A stretch of DNA of 64,000 bases from an uncultured Rhizobiaceae group bacterium (GCA_947501445.1 CANMVS010000004.1:186001-250000), one strand, 5' to 3'; numbered from the stretch's first letter, positions 30,549-41,514 are shown. Made by a program: numbers and translations. The notes: generated from the sequence alone by a model not told the origin.

Positions 30549-31589
30549 CTATCTGTTCAGACGTGACGAGCGCAAGGCGATTGCCAGAAGAGCCTGACGG
30601 GCGATGCTCTCCTGCAAAGCCGGTTGTTTGCGTGTTTCCAGGATTGCCCTGTTGATATGTTCAAGCACATCGGAAACAGATTTTGCGTTCCAGTTCCGTG
30701 CTGCCGCTTCAAAAGCGGGCTTCCGACGAAAGTGAATTCGACGGCCATACTCTGCAATTACCTGAGAAAGCGGCCGGTGTTCTCCCTCAATCTGGCCCCG
30801 GACTGCGTCAATCATCTGAAACTGGCGCAGAGAAGCCTGCAAGACGAGAAATATCTGCATCTTTGAGGCTATGATGCGCGTGAGGGCGAGATCCAGGCCC
30901 GCAAGATTGCCCGTGAGAATGCTGTCAACAGCCTCATCAACCGATAATGCGGATGCATCACCTATGATCGCTACAACATCTTCTTCGCTGATTTGCTCGG
31001 TGCCTTTGGCATAAAGACACAGTTTTTGCAGTTCGCCACGGCTGGCCAACCGGTCACCACCCAGAGATTCGGCCAAAAGAGCGCGGGCACCCTGGGTTAT
31101 GCGCAATTCCGATTTTCCCAGTTCCTCATCTATCAAAGCATGAATATTGCGGCCATCATCGCCAAAACACGGAAGAGCCATGGCGGATCGACCTGTTTCG
31201 ACCGCCTTGCGCAGGCCAGAGCCCTTTTTCAGATCACCCGCTTCAATGAGCAAGGTTGTATTGTGCGGTGGATCCTTGCACATGGCGTTCACTGCATCGA
31301 CGACTGTTTTGTCGTTGCCGGCGCCACGCAGCCATATCAAGCGATCACCGCCAAACAGGGCTATCGAATTGATTTCATCAAGCAGGCGGGCCGGGTCTTC
31401 CTTGATACTGCTGATATCCAGTTTCACGACGTTGAAATCATCAGTCAGATCAACATCAAGTGTTTTGGAAAGCATACCGGCGCGTTCAGATACCAGGCCT
31501 CGGTCCGGTCCATAAATCAGGATGGCCCGGTATTGAGAATCGGGCCGTTTTAGAAAATTCTCTACTTCATGAGCTTTTTTCTGCGCCAT
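30549..31589 (-). CDS. holA: DNA polymerase III delta subunit
   Basis: HolA is the clamp-loader subunit that opens the beta clamp. The 346-residue protein has the delta fold: an N-terminal AAA+-like domain without a working P-loop (AILIYGPDRGLVSERA), the LIWLRGAGNDKT segment, a helical lid, and the C-terminal collar domain. It follows lptE by three bases and ends the leuS-lptE-holA operon, an order typical of alphaproteobacteria. Confidence 0.94.
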   Translation of the reverse strand: MAQKKAHEVENFLKRPDSQYRAILIYGPDRGLVSERAGMLSKTLDVDLTDDFNVVKLDISSIKEDPARLLDEINSIALFGGDRLIWLRGAGNDKTVVDAVNAMCKDPPHNTTLLIEAGDLKKGSGLRKAVETGRSAMALPCFGDDGRNIHALIDEELGKSELRITQGARALLAESLGGDRLASRGELQKLCLYAKGTEQISEEDVVAIIGDASALSVDEAVDSILTGNLAGLDLALTRIIASKMQIFLVLQASLRQFQMIDAVRGQIEGEHRPLSQVIAEYGRRIHFRRKPAFEAAARNWNAKSVSDVLEHINRAILETRKQPALQESIARQALLAIALRSSRLNR

Positions 31590-31592
31590 GAC

Positions 31593-32090
31593 TTATCGCG
31601 AGACGATGGACGCCGTATCTGCGCGAATTATTTCAGCCAGTTCCCGGGCAGCTCTGTTTTCTGCGTCTCTAAGTGCGCGCCTGTTGGCAAATTCCTGCGT
31701 TGTCTGGTCATAGAAGGTAACGACGGTGCGTTTGCCACTGTCGACAACAGTTTTGGTTTTGGTATCGCGCAGTGTAAAGGTCGCCGTTGCTGTATAGCGC
31801 TGGGAGGTTATGCCATTTGTCAGTTGCTCGCGCAGTGCCTGGCTGGCGACGCCATCCACGGTAATCTTCAACCTGTAATCAGGTTTAGCCGGCTCACCTT
31901 TGCCGCCGGAGTACAGGAAAATAAGCTTGTTGCGCAGTTCCTGCTCTACACGGCTATCCGGCTCATCAATGGCTACAGATGCCAGTTTCGCTTCTGTTCC
32001 GGACTGGCTTGAATAGAGCGGCTTGACCTGACAGGCCTGCAGGCCAATAAAACTGAGGCCCAATACGCCTGCCAACAGAATTTGTCTCAT
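31593..32090 (-). CDS. lptE: LPS-assembly lipoprotein LptE
   Basis: LptE is the outer-membrane lipoprotein that plugs LptD and helps insert lipopolysaccharide. The 165-residue precursor has a lipoprotein signal peptide ending LGLSFIGLQAC, with the lipidated Cys at about residue 20. The sequence after it (QVKPLY) resembles the LptE/RlpB start. ATG at 32090 follows GGGGA. The position between leuS and holA is the classic one for this gene. Confidence 0.9.
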   Translation of the reverse strand: MRQILLAGVLGLSFIGLQACQVKPLYSSQSGTEAKLASVAIDEPDSRVEQELRNKLIFLYSGGKGEPAKPDYRLKITVDGVASQALREQLTNGITSQRYTATATFTLRDTKTKTVVDSGKRTVVTFYDQTTQEFANRRALRDAENRAARELAEIIRADTASIVSR

Positions 32091-32103
32091 ACCGGCGGTC
32101 CCC

Positions 32104-34722
32104 TTATACGACAACATTCACAATCCTCTGTGGAACAACGATTATCTTGCGTGGTGCCTTACCGTCCAATGCAGCCTGTACAACTGACAATTCAAGTACA
32201 GCATTTTCAACAGTCAATTGATCGGCATCACGCGCAATTGTCAAATCACCACGTTTTTTGCCATTGATCTGAACCGGCAAAGTGATCAATGCCTCTGTCA
32301 CCAGTGTTTCATCATATTTTGGCCAGGCGCGATCAGCCACCAGGTCATTATTGCCCAACACGACATTACATTCTTCACAAAGATGCGGTGTCATTGGTGC
32401 AAGAATGGCAACCAGAATATCGGTGGCATCACGCAGGGCAGCCAATGTTGGCGCATCCGCAGTGCCCTTGGCAGCCATGCTGAAAGCGCCCGAGAGCGTA
32501 TTGACCAGTTCATGGGTGCGGGCCACAGCCTTGTTGAAAGCCAGCTTGTTGAGGTCTTCGCCGACATTCTTCAGCGTTTTATGCGCCGCGCGGGAAATCT
32601 CGCTGGCTTTGCCCTCATGGGCCGGCATTGCATCAACGTTCTTCAGTGCTGGCGCCGCTTCACCAAGCAGCCGCCATACCTTTTGAACAAAACGATGGGC
32701 GCCTTCGACACCCGATTCCGTCCAGATAACGTCGCGCTCGGGGGGCGAATCGGAAAGCATGAAGAACCGTGCGGTATCAGCGCCGTAGGAATCGATAATA
32801 TCGTCCGGATCAACCACATTGCGTTTCGATTTGGACATTTTCTCGACGGAACCGATTTTGACTTCATCACCACTGTCCAGCACAAATGCCCGGCGCTTTC
32901 CGCCCTGTTCGTCAACGCGCACCTCGGCAGGTGTCAGCCAGCCGTTCTCGCCCTTGTAGGTCTCATGGACGACCATGCCCTGGGTGAACATGCCCTTGAA
33001 TGGTTCTTTCAGCCCCACATGTCCGGTCAGCTGCATGGCGCGGGTGAAAAACCGCGAATAAAGCAGGTGCAAAATGGCATGCTCGATACCGCCAATATAC
33101 TGATCAACCGGTAACCATGCGTCGGCCGCCTTCGGATCAGTGGGATTTTTTTCCCAGGGAGCCGTGAAACGGGCAAAATACCACGAGGAATCGACAAATG
33201 TGTCCATAGTGTCAGTTTCACGAAGCGCCGGAGCAGCACATTTGGGGCATGGTACATTGCGCCAGGTGGCATGTCTGTCCAGCGGATTACCCGGCTTGTC
33301 AAAATCAACGTCATCAGGCAGTTGAACGGGCAGGTCACCTTTCGGAACAGGTACGATGCCACAGTCTTCGCAATGGATGACGGGGATGGGACAACCCCAA
33401 TAGCGCTGACGGGATATGCCCCAGTCACGCAGCCGGTACATGACCTGCCTTTCCCCTTGCGGCTTTCCATCGATCTGTCTGGCTTCCAGGCGGGTTGCCA
33501 CTTCATCGAAAGCTTCCTGCGGTGTCATGCCGTTCAGAAACGTCGAGTTGATCATGATGCCGCTGTCGACAAATGCCTCTTCGGTGATCTGGAACGTTGC
33601 AGCGTCGCCATCTGCAGGCATAACGACCGGCGTCACAGGCAAGCCATACTTATTGGCAAAATCCAGGTCGCGCTGATCGCCCGAAGGACAACCGAATATC
33701 GCGCCTGTTCCATAGTCCATCAGCACAAAATTGGCGACGTAGACGGGCAGTTGCCAATCGGGATCAAAGGGATGTGTTACCTTTATCCCCGTATCGAATC
33801 CCACTTTTTCAGCGGTTTCAAGTGCAGCCAGCGATGTGCCCATGCGTCGGCATTCATCACAAAATTCAGCCAGTGCCTGATTGCTTTCAGCAGCTTTCAG
33901 CGCCAGTGGGTGATCTGCTGCAACAGCCATGAATGACGCGCCGAACAATGTATCAGGCCGGGTGGTATAAACCTCCAGCAATCGCTCCTGTTGAGGCGCA
34001 GTCTCCGGTACAATTTGCCAGCGAACATGCAGCCCTTCAGAACGGCCAATCCAGTTTTTCTGCATCAGCCTGACTTTTTCGGGCCATTGATCCAGATCAT
34101 CAAGCGCCTCAAGCAAATCCTCGCTGAAATCGGTAATCTTGAAAAACCATTGGGTAAGCTCGCGCTGTTCAACCAATGCACCGGAGCGCCATCCGCGCCC
34201 GTCAATGACCTGTTCATTGGCAAGAACCGTATGATCTTCCGGATCCCAATTTACCCGGGATTGCTTGCGGTAAATGAGATCATGGTCCAGAAAATCCAAA
34301 AACAGATGTTGTTGGTGCTGATAATAGTCGACATCACAGGTGGCAAATTCACGGGACCAATCCAGCGACAGACCCATGGATTTCAGCTGTCTGCGCATGG
34401 TATCGATATTCTGATAGGTCCAATCCTTGGGATGAACCTTGTTTTTCATCGCTGCATTCTCAGCCGGCATGCCAAAGGCATCCCAACCCATCGGATGAAG
34501 GACGTTATATCCCAATGCCCGCTTGTAACGCGCTACAACATCGCCCATCGCATAGTTGCGAACATGGCCTATGTGAATACGCCCGGATGGATAAGGGAAC
34601 ATCTCCAGGACATAATATTTTGGCTTGGGATCATCATTGTCCGTCTCGAACAGTTTATTGTCGTCCCAGACTTTTCGCCAGCGTGGTTCCGCGTCGCGCG
34701 GATTATAACGTTCAATGGCCAT
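32104..34722 (-). CDS. leuS: Leucyl-tRNA synthetase
   Basis: LeuS charges tRNA-Leu. The 872-residue class I enzyme has the HIGH motif in [17 protein letters not shown], the CP1 editing domain with its Thr-rich [12 protein letters not shown], a zinc-type Cys pattern (CEDCG; CPKC), the KMSKS loop [13 protein letters not shown], and a normal C-terminus. ATG at 34722 is preceded by an in-frame TTG. It leads the leuS-lptE-holA operon. Confidence 0.97.
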   Translation of the reverse strand: MAIERYNPRDAEPRWRKVWDDNKLFETDNDDPKPKYYVLEMFPYPSGRIHIGHVRNYAMGDVVARYKRALGYNVLHPMGWDAFGMPAENAAMKNKVHPKDWTYQNIDTMRRQLKSMGLSLDWSREFATCDVDYYQHQQHLFLDFLDHDLIYRKQSRVNWDPEDHTVLANEQVIDGRGWRSGALVEQRELTQWFFKITDFSEDLLEALDDLDQWPEKVRLMQKNWIGRSEGLHVRWQIVPETAPQQERLLEVYTTRPDTLFGASFMAVAADHPLALKAAESNQALAEFCDECRRMGTSLAALETAEKVGFDTGIKVTHPFDPDWQLPVYVANFVLMDYGTGAIFGCPSGDQRDLDFANKYGLPVTPVVMPADGDAATFQITEEAFVDSGIMINSTFLNGMTPQEAFDEVATRLEARQIDGKPQGERQVMYRLRDWGISRQRYWGCPIPVIHCEDCGIVPVPKGDLPVQLPDDVDFDKPGNPLDRHATWRNVPCPKCAAPALRETDTMDTFVDSSWYFARFTAPWEKNPTDPKAADAWLPVDQYIGGIEHAILHLLYSRFFTRAMQLTGHVGLKEPFKGMFTQGMVVHETYKGENGWLTPAEVRVDEQGGKRRAFVLDSGDEVKIGSVEKMSKSKRNVVDPDDIIDSYGADTARFFMLSDSPPERDVIWTESGVEGAHRFVQKVWRLLGEAAPALKNVDAMPAHEGKASEISRAAHKTLKNVGEDLNKLAFNKAVARTHELVNTLSGAFSMAAKGTADAPTLAALRDATDILVAILAPMTPHLCEECNVVLGNNDLVADRAWPKYDETLVTEALITLPVQINGKKRGDLTIARDADQLTVENAVLELSVVQAALDGKAPRKIIVVPQRIVNVVV

Positions 34723-34984
34723 CAATGAGAGGTCCGTTGTTATCAGGAAACTTTGCGGCGAGCTTCACCATGAAACCCGCCAAGCGTCAACCGTTTCTGA
34801 CCTGATTAGGGCTTTTTGCGAATTTTTAAGAATCTGAAAAACACCAAATAAAGACGATTATCCAGGCATTGTGGCCCTTCTTTCGTTTTTACACACTCTG
34901 GTCATCAGGCCCGGTCATTGTATCGGCCTGCAAGCTATGCAAAAAACCTCAAAGCAGTGCGAGATGACAGATGAGTGGGCAAAA

Positions 34985-35656
34985 ATGAGTGCAGCAGACA
35001 ATTTACGCGATGTTGAGGCAGCGATCGTCAGCGCTGAGCGGGAAGCAAACAGGCCTATAGGGTCGGTGTCGCTCGTTGCTGTGTCAAAAACCTTTGACGG
35101 ACCAATGATTGCACCTGTGATAGAAGCCGGACATCGGGTATTTGGCGAAAACCGTGTCCAGGAAGCCCAGTCAAAATGGCCGCAGCTTCGTGCACTGGCT
35201 GCGGATATACAATTGCACCTGATCGGCCCGCTGCAATCCAACAAGGCGGCGGATGCTGTTGCACTGTTTGATGTCATTGAAACCGTTGATCGTGAAAAAA
35301 TTGCCCAGGCGCTGTCGCGTGAGATGCAAAAGCAAAAGAAAAACCTGCGGCTTTATGTGCAGGTCAATACCGGATCTGAGCCTCAAAAGGCCGGTGTGGA
35401 ACCACATGCTGTTGTTGCATTCGTGCAGCTATGCCGTGATACCTACGGGCTCCAGATTGAGGGGCTGATGTGTATTCCGCCGGTTGAAGAAAACCCCGGC
35501 CCGCATTTTGCCTTGCTGGAAAAACTGGCTGGTGAGGCGAAGGTCGAAAAATTGTCGATGGGTATGTCAGCGGATTTCAGCATGGCTGTTGCCTTTGGTG
35601 CAACCAGCGTTCGTGTTGGTTCAGCAATATTTGGTAAACGTGACAAACAGGTCTGA
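34985..35656 (+). CDS. yggS: YggS family pyridoxal-phosphate homeostasis protein
   Basis: YggS/PROSC proteins bind PLP without a known catalytic reaction and balance vitamin B6 and amino acid pools. The 223-residue barrel shows the PLP-lysine segment SLVAVSKTFDG, the FGENRVQEAQ motif, HLIGPLQSNK, and the C-terminal SMGMSADFSMAVAFGATSVRVGSAIFG. ATG at 34985 fits the family; ATG at 34964 is an alternative that adds seven residues. It is divergent from leuS. Confidence 0.95.
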   Translation: MSAADNLRDVEAAIVSAEREANRPIGSVSLVAVSKTFDGPMIAPVIEAGHRVFGENRVQEAQSKWPQLRALAADIQLHLIGPLQSNKAADAVALFDVIETVDREKIAQALSREMQKQKKNLRLYVQVNTGSEPQKAGVEPHAVVAFVQLCRDTYGLQIEGLMCIPPVEENPGPHFALLEKLAGEAKVEKLSMGMSADFSMAVAFGATSVRVGSAIFGKRDKQV

Positions 35657-35820
35657 TAAATAAAAGACTGTCCAAATTGTCGCATGACTCTAAGGTCGGA
35701 TTTACGCGATGGGAGCCTGTTTTGTATGAATGGCTTCATTGCACAGATGCGATTGGCCTCACAGCATTGTGTTGCTGGTGGGCTGTCGGGGAGCGTCTGT
35801 GAAAAATGGGAGGAAATACC

Positions 35821-37731
35821 ATGGAAAGCGGATATCGGGCTGCCTATGACGGCTGGGCATCAAATCCGGAGCAATTCTGGGCTGCAGCAGCCGAGGCTAT
35901 AGACTGGTTTACCCCCATTGAGCGGGTATTCGATCCTGATCAGGGTGCCTATGGCCGCTGGTATAGCGGAGCCACGACGAATACCTGTTACAATTGCCTC
36001 GACAGACATGTGGAGCGTGGCAGAGCAGATCAGCCGGCGATCATCTGTGATAGTCCGATCACCGGAACCCAGACCACCTATACCTATGGTGCCCTTCTGG
36101 AGGAAGTCAAAACCCTGTCCAGTGTGCTGCAGGATCTGGGGGTTGGCCGCGGCGACCGCGTAATTATCTACATGCCGATGATAGCAGAAGCGGTGATGTC
36201 GATGTTGGCCTGCGCGCGTCTGGGAGCCATCCATTCAGTGGTTTTCGGTGGATTTGCCGGTCATGAGCTGGCGACGCGTATCGATGACGCGACCCCCAGG
36301 GTGATAATCGGTGCATCCTGCGGGATCGAACCAAATCGCATTGTTCCCTATAAGCCAATGCTGGATGAGGCCATAAGCCTGTCTGAACACAAGCCGGAAA
36401 AATGCCTGATATTGCAGCGCGAACAACATGTGGCTGAGCTTGATGATGCGCGTTATGTCGATATGGCCAGCGCCATGCAGGCGGCCCGCAGCGAAGGCCG
36501 CGATGTTCCCTGTGTTGCAGTCGAGGCCACCGATCCGCTTTACATTCTGTATACCTCGGGCACCACAGGTCAGCCCAAGGGGGTCGTGCGCGACAACGGT
36601 GGTCACATGGTTGCGCTCCACTGGTCCATGAAAGCAATTTACGATGTCAATCCTGGTGAAGTGTTCTGGGCGGCATCGGATGTGGGGTGGGTTGTTGGCC
36701 ATTCCTATATTGTTTATGCGCCGCTGTTGCATGGCAATACATCCATTGTCTTTGAGGGAAAGCCGGTTGGCACACCTGATGCGGGTACTTTTTGGCGGGT
36801 CATCAGTGAGCATAAGGTGGCAGCCCTGTTCACGGCGCCCACCGCATTCAGGGCGATCAAGAAGGAGGACCCGCAGGGTTCTCTGATCAGCAAATATGAT
36901 TTATCCGGCTTCAGAACGCTGTTCCTGGCAGGAGAGCGGGCCGACCCGGACACCATTGAATGGGCGCAGGAAAAACTGGGCGTACCGGTTATTGATCACT
37001 GGTGGCAGACCGAGACCGGATGGACCATTGCCGGCAATCCTGTTGGCCTTGGCATGTTGCCGGTTAAACTTGGTTCGCCGACAGTTGCCATGCCCGGATA
37101 TGAAATTTGTGTTTTGGATGATGCGGGCCATGCGGTCGAGAAGGGTTCACTTGGCAATATCGTGGTCAAATTACCTTTGCCGCCCGGGTGCCTTCCTACC
37201 CTTTGGCAGGCTGAAGAACGCTTTCATGATGCTTATCTCGCTGAGTTCCCCGGTTATTACAAAACCGCTGATGCGGGTTACGTGGATGAGGATGATTATC
37301 TTTTCATCATGGCCCGCACGGATGACATTATCAACGTCGCCGGACATCGTCTTTCGACGGGGGGTATGGAGGAAGTCATAGCCTATCATCGCGATGTTGC
37401 TGAATGTGCGGTGATCGGTATTGCCGATGATCTCAAGGGGCAGATCCCGGCGGGTTTTGTGGTTATCAATAGTGGCGTCGATCGCACCAATGATGAGATT
37501 GAAAAAGAGGTCATTAAACTCGTGCGCGATCAGATTGGCCCGGTTGCAGCATTCAAACTGGTTATCACCGTTGCACGGCTGCCAAAAACCCGTTCTGGCA
37601 AGATTTTGCGTGGAACCATGCAAAAAATTGCCGATGGGCAGGAATGGAAAATGCCCGCGACCATCGATGATCCGGCAATACTTGACGAAATTGCCGATGC
37701 CCTGGCATCCCGTGGTCTGAAGAGAGCCTGA
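35821..37731 (+). CDS. prpE: Propionyl-CoA synthetase (acetyl-CoA synthetase-like)
   Basis: PrpE joins propionate to CoA through an acyl-AMP. The 636-residue protein belongs to the acetyl-CoA synthetase clade. It has the P-loop-like LYTSGTTGQPKGV, the ACS-type YGALLEEV start region and VVFGGFAGHELATRIDDA, plus the hinge GHRLSTGGMEEVI and the acetylatable Lys motif PKTRSGKILRGTMQ. GGAGG lies eight bases before ATG 35821. Substrate choice between propionate and other short acids is inferred from overall similarity. It precedes an SDR gene in the same direction. Confidence 0.88.
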   Translation: MESGYRAAYDGWASNPEQFWAAAAEAIDWFTPIERVFDPDQGAYGRWYSGATTNTCYNCLDRHVERGRADQPAIICDSPITGTQTTYTYGALLEEVKTLSSVLQDLGVGRGDRVIIYMPMIAEAVMSMLACARLGAIHSVVFGGFAGHELATRIDDATPRVIIGASCGIEPNRIVPYKPMLDEAISLSEHKPEKCLILQREQHVAELDDARYVDMASAMQAARSEGRDVPCVAVEATDPLYILYTSGTTGQPKGVVRDNGGHMVALHWSMKAIYDVNPGEVFWAASDVGWVVGHSYIVYAPLLHGNTSIVFEGKPVGTPDAGTFWRVISEHKVAALFTAPTAFRAIKKEDPQGSLISKYDLSGFRTLFLAGERADPDTIEWAQEKLGVPVIDHWWQTETGWTIAGNPVGLGMLPVKLGSPTVAMPGYEICVLDDAGHAVEKGSLGNIVVKLPLPPGCLPTLWQAEERFHDAYLAEFPGYYKTADAGYVDEDDYLFIMARTDDIINVAGHRLSTGGMEEVIAYHRDVAECAVIGIADDLKGQIPAGFVVINSGVDRTNDEIEKEVIKLVRDQIGPVAAFKLVITVARLPKTRSGKILRGTMQKIADGQEWKMPATIDDPAILDEIADALASRGLKRA

Positions 37732-37873
37732 AGGCGTTGATAACACGAGCCGTCGGGCTTTGGACCGTTGACGGCAAACGCCGATGGGTACAGTGTCCGG
37801 CGCTTGGATATACGGCCACCGGGTATCATGGGTGATTCCGGTGGCGCAAAATTGACCAGGAGATGACGTCACT

Positions 37874-38656
37874 ATGGATGGAAAAGTAGCCATTGTTACA
37901 GGTGGAGCCCGGGGAATTGGCAAAGCCATTGCCAAACGTTATCTGATGGACGGGGCCCGGGTCATGCTTGCCGATGTGGATGAAAAGAGTGGTGAAGCTG
38001 CTGCCAGGGATCTGTCCGAACTGGGCGACGTCCGCTTCCTTGCAACCAATGTCGCCGAGCGGCTTGATGTGCGCAATCTTGTGGCAGGGACGCTTGATGT
38101 ATTTGGTGATATTGACGTTCTGGTCAGCAATGCAGGTGTGGTTCACGCGGCTGATTTTCTGGATCTGGAAGAGAAAGATTTTGACCGGGTTCTGTCCGTC
38201 AATCTCAAGGGCGTGTTCCTGTGCGGCCAGGCTGTCGCGCGCCATATGGTCGATAAGGTCAAAAAAGGTGGTGAACCTGGTTGTATAATCAACATGTCCT
38301 CCATCAATGCGGTATTTGCCATTGCCAATCAGGTTCCCTATTCAGTTTCAAAGGGTGGGGTTGGTCAATTGACCCGCGTCATGGCCATTTCCCTGGCTCC
38401 GCATGGCATTCGGGTCAATGCCATTGGCCCTGGATCCATAATGACTGACATGCTGGCATCAGTCGTCGATGATAAAAATGCCAGAGAACGCATCCTGTCA
38501 CGCACACCCATTGGCCGTATTGGTGAAGTGGATGAGATAGCCGGTGTTGCAGCCTTTCTTGCATCGAAGGATGCCAGCTACATGACCGGGCAAACACTGT
38601 TTGCTGACGGTGGCAGGCTGCCACTGAACTATACTGTACCTGTTCCGGAGGAGTGA
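37874..38656 (+). CDS. SDR family oxidoreductase
   Basis: A classical short-chain dehydrogenase of 260 residues. The NAD(P)-binding loop is TGGARGIGKAIA (about residues 9-20), an acidic Asp34 in LADVDE suggests preference for NAD, and NAG is at 86-88. Ser143, Tyr156 and Lys160 form the catalytic set (NMSSINA, YSVSK). The C-terminus DASYMTGQTLFADGG is typical. The substrate cannot be read from sequence. prpE lies 142 bases upstream. Confidence 0.92.
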   Translation: MDGKVAIVTGGARGIGKAIAKRYLMDGARVMLADVDEKSGEAAARDLSELGDVRFLATNVAERLDVRNLVAGTLDVFGDIDVLVSNAGVVHAADFLDLEEKDFDRVLSVNLKGVFLCGQAVARHMVDKVKKGGEPGCIINMSSINAVFAIANQVPYSVSKGGVGQLTRVMAISLAPHGIRVNAIGPGSIMTDMLASVVDDKNARERILSRTPIGRIGEVDEIAGVAAFLASKDASYMTGQTLFADGGRLPLNYTVPVPEE

Positions 38657-38675
38657 TGCTCCGCGCTGTATGACA

Positions 38676-38699
38676 CTCCTGACAGAATGTTGTCAGGAG
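38676..38699 (+). terminator. Hairpin after SDR gene
   Basis: A perfect 9-bp stem (CTCCTGACA / TGTCAGGAG) with a 6-base loop lies 20 bases after the SDR stop codon. No T-run follows. A second small palindrome (CCGTTG / CAACGG, 38718-38735) lies just before the next gene and touches its ribosome binding site. Confidence 0.55.
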
Positions 38700-38744
38700 G
38701 GGTATGCGATATTGACGCCGTTGACTTAACAACGGAGAAAGACA

Positions 38745-39119
38745 ATGTCCTCAAGTGCCCCTGAACATGCAGCCGTATGGTTCGAGATACCGGTCAGTGA
38801 CTTCAAAGCTGGTCAGACCTTCTATAATGCCGTCGTAGATACAGAACTGGTTGAGACAGATATGGGACCAAGCACGGTCGCTGTTTTTCCCAACAAGGAT
38901 CCGATGTCCGGTGTTGCCGGCCATATTTATGAGGGAAAGCCCGGTGTGCCGGGTAATGGAAATACGATACATCTGGCTGTTCCCGCGCCTTTGGAAGCTG
39001 CAATGGACCGTGTTGTTGAGCAAGGTGGCAAGGTTGTCTCCGATATCATGACAATTCCGGCCGGCCGCTTTGTTTATTGTCTTGATCCTGATGGAAACAG
39101 CATCGGCCTGTTTGGCTAA
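38745..39119 (+). CDS. VOC family protein (glyoxalase/bleomycin resistance fold)
   Basis: A 124-residue protein with two VOC beta-alpha-beta modules (VWFEIPVSDFKAGQTFYNAV; then FVYCLDPDGNSIGLF). Members are metal-dependent lyases, dioxygenases or binding proteins. This subgroup often pairs with a YafY-type WYL regulator, as here (next gene). Reaction unknown. Confidence 0.88.
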   Translation: MSSSAPEHAAVWFEIPVSDFKAGQTFYNAVVDTELVETDMGPSTVAVFPNKDPMSGVAGHIYEGKPGVPGNGNTIHLAVPAPLEAAMDRVVEQGGKVVSDIMTIPAGRFVYCLDPDGNSIGLFG

Positions 39120-39154
39120 CGCTGGCGGGGCGGCAAATTTCAAATTGAAAAATT

Positions 39155-39181
39155 GCGATCCGGATCTGCGGTCCGGATCGC
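39155..39181 (+). terminator. Hairpin after VOC gene
   Basis: A perfect 10-bp stem (GCGATCCGGA / TCCGGATCGC) with a 7-base loop, 36 bases after the VOC stop and 54 bases before the YafY-type regulator start. Confidence 0.55.
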
Positions 39182-39234
39182 TATCCTGACATTCCAGGTT
39201 ATAGTACCTGACAAAATGGAACAGAGTGAGCAAT

Positions 39235-39945
39235 ATGCGTCGTGCTGATCGGCTATTTCAAATCGTTCAATACCTGCGGGGCGGCCGTCTGGTGACGGCA
39301 GCTTCGCTGGCCGGGCGATTGGAAGTTTCCGAGCGCACCATTTATCGCGATATTGCTGATCTTCAATCAACCGGTGTTCCGATCGATGGAGAAGCCGGTG
39401 TTGGCTATATCATGCGTGAGGGTTTTGAACTGCCACCATTGATGTTCTCGCGCGATGAAATCGTTGCTTTGGTGACCGGCGCGCGTCTGGCGCGCGCCTG
39501 GGGAGGGGCAACTGTTGCGCGGGCTGCAGAAGAAGCGCTGATAAAAATTCAGGCGGTGCTGCCAGACAATGCCAAAGGTCAAATTGCACAGACAGAAATT
39601 CACGCACCGGACTTCATGATGCATCAGGACGTACGGGAGCGGTTTGATCTGTTGGAGCAGGCTGCGGATAAGCGGCGGATCGTTGAAATTGGCTATCAGG
39701 ATGCGGACGGAACATCAACGGCGCGTCGCATACGCCCACTCGGTCTGTGGTTCTGGGGCAAAGTGTGGACACTTGCTGCCTGGTGTGAGCTGCGGGTTGA
39801 TTTCCGCACCTTCAGATTGGATCGTATAGAGACCATTAAACAGACCTCGGATCAGTTTCGCCCCGAGCGTGGCCGCACTCTGGCTGATTATTACAGATTG
39901 AAAGAACGTGACGAACGGCCCTTTGACGCGGATCGGTTTCGCTGA
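39235..39945 (+). CDS. YafY-type HTH/WYL domain transcriptional regulator
   Basis: The 236-residue protein has an N-terminal HTH_11 domain (about 1-60; SLAGRLEVSERTIYRDIADL) and a C-terminal WYL ligand-binding domain (TARRIRPLGLWFWGKVWTLAAWCELR). Such regulators sense small molecules or nucleic acid ends. The neighbour VOC gene is a likely target. ATG at 39235 (MRRADRLFQIVQYL) is favoured over a GTG nine bases earlier. Confidence 0.92.
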   Translation: MRRADRLFQIVQYLRGGRLVTAASLAGRLEVSERTIYRDIADLQSTGVPIDGEAGVGYIMREGFELPPLMFSRDEIVALVTGARLARAWGGATVARAAEEALIKIQAVLPDNAKGQIAQTEIHAPDFMMHQDVRERFDLLEQAADKRRIVEIGYQDADGTSTARRIRPLGLWFWGKVWTLAAWCELRVDFRTFRLDRIETIKQTSDQFRPERGRTLADYYRLKERDERPFDADRFR

Positions 39946-40109
39946 CGCGGCCTGGATCTTCGTATATTTGTAATAATTATCCGGCTAATCTGTTACCCAT
40001 TGCCCGCCTGAGCCACAAAATCATTGCCCCATTATGCGATGAGTGGAAGAGTGACCTACTTGGATCATAGTACCAACGGTATCTAGATTTCCTATTCGCT
40101 CGGGGTGCA

Positions 40110-41366
40110 ATGGCGATGAAAACAGTCATTATTATTGGTGCCGGGATCGTCGGCATATCAACGGCGATCTGGCTTCAAAGGGCCGGTCACAGCGTCAAAA
40201 TTGTTGATCGCGGTGTCGCAAAAGACAGGGCGAGCTACGGAAATGGCGGGGTTCTTGCCTCCTGTGCCGTCATTCCGGTGACCGGGCCCGGGTTGTTGAA
40301 AAAAGTACCAAAAATGCTTTTTGATCCTCGCCAGCCCCTGTTTTTAAAATGGTCTTACTTACCAAAATTGACGCCGTGGCTGCTAAGATATCTCAGCCAT
40401 TGCAATCCGCAGGACACCCGCCGGATTGCCGCTGCCCTCAGGTCCATAATAGGCGATAGTCTCGAAGACCATCAGGCATTGGCAAATGGATCGGCGGCAC
40501 AAAAGCGCATCCGCCCATCGGATTATCTGTTCATCTACAACAACAAGGATGATTATCACGGTGATGCATTTGGATGGTCGGTGCGCAAGGAACTTGGATA
40601 TGCCTGGGATGAATTTGATAGTAATGATCTGACAGAATATGACCCGGTATTTTCTCAGGAATTAAAATTCGCCACCCGTCTTGGCAAGCACGGTATGATT
40701 GATGATCCCGGCGCTTATTTGAACGATCTGACCGATCATTTTGAACAACAGGGCGGCCAGCTGATAACTGGCGAAGTTGAAGATATTGTCCGCATTGAAG
40801 GCAAGGTTTGTGGTGTTCGAATCGCTGGCGAAACGGTTAGTGCGGACGTCGCTGTAATAACCGGTGGTGCCTGGTCGAGTGCTTTGACCAAAAAACTGGG
40901 TCTGCACATACCGCTCGAAAGTGAACGGGGTTATCACCTGGAGTTGTGGGAACCCAGTATTATGCCCCGGGCCCCTGTCATGATCGCTGGCGGCAAGTTT
41001 GTTGTTACCCCTATGGAGGGGCGCTTGCGGCTTGCCGGTGTCGTTGAATTTGGCGGGCTGGTGAATGCCCGATCCAAAAAACCCTTCGACCTTTTGCGCA
41101 ATAATATTATCAAAGCGATACCGGGTCTGACCTGGAAGGATGAAACTCAATGGATGGGGCATCGGCCTGCCCCTTCCGATTCAATCCCGGTGATTGGTGA
41201 GATTCCTGGCCTGTCCGGTGCTTTTGTCGGATTTGGGCATCATCATGTGGGATTGACAGGCGGCCCTAAAACCGGTCGTTTGCTGGCTCAACTCATTTCC
41301 GCAAATAAACCGAATATCGACATGGCACCCTATTCTCCTGCACGATTTAATCCGCGCAGGGTCTAA
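40110..41366 (+). CDS. FAD-dependent D-amino acid dehydrogenase-like oxidoreductase
   Basis: A 418-residue DAO-family flavoprotein with the dinucleotide loop IIGAGIVGISTAIWLQRAGH at the N-terminus, the RASYGNGGVLA motif of DadA-like enzymes, and a C-terminal GFGHHHVGLTGGPKTGRL. DadA oxidises D-amino acids and feeds electrons to the respiratory chain. The exact substrate is uncertain, since related proteins act on hydroxyproline or sarcosine-type amines. No racemase partner is adjacent. Confidence 0.85.
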   Translation: MAMKTVIIIGAGIVGISTAIWLQRAGHSVKIVDRGVAKDRASYGNGGVLASCAVIPVTGPGLLKKVPKMLFDPRQPLFLKWSYLPKLTPWLLRYLSHCNPQDTRRIAAALRSIIGDSLEDHQALANGSAAQKRIRPSDYLFIYNNKDDYHGDAFGWSVRKELGYAWDEFDSNDLTEYDPVFSQELKFATRLGKHGMIDDPGAYLNDLTDHFEQQGGQLITGEVEDIVRIEGKVCGVRIAGETVSADVAVITGGAWSSALTKKLGLHIPLESERGYHLELWEPSIMPRAPVMIAGGKFVVTPMEGRLRLAGVVEFGGLVNARSKKPFDLLRNNIIKAIPGLTWKDETQWMGHRPAPSDSIPVIGEIPGLSGAFVGFGHHHVGLTGGPKTGRLLAQLISANKPNIDMAPYSPARFNPRRV

Positions 41367-41514
41367 AAGTCATAACAGAAAACGCGACAGGCATTCGGTG
41401 AACAATCAGGCCAGGCTGCCAACCGCTCCAAAGTGGACAAAAATAATACAATGCCGATGATCAATGTCGACGTCATACCTGATCTTCCAACGATCCATGA
41501 GGCAATCTAGGCTC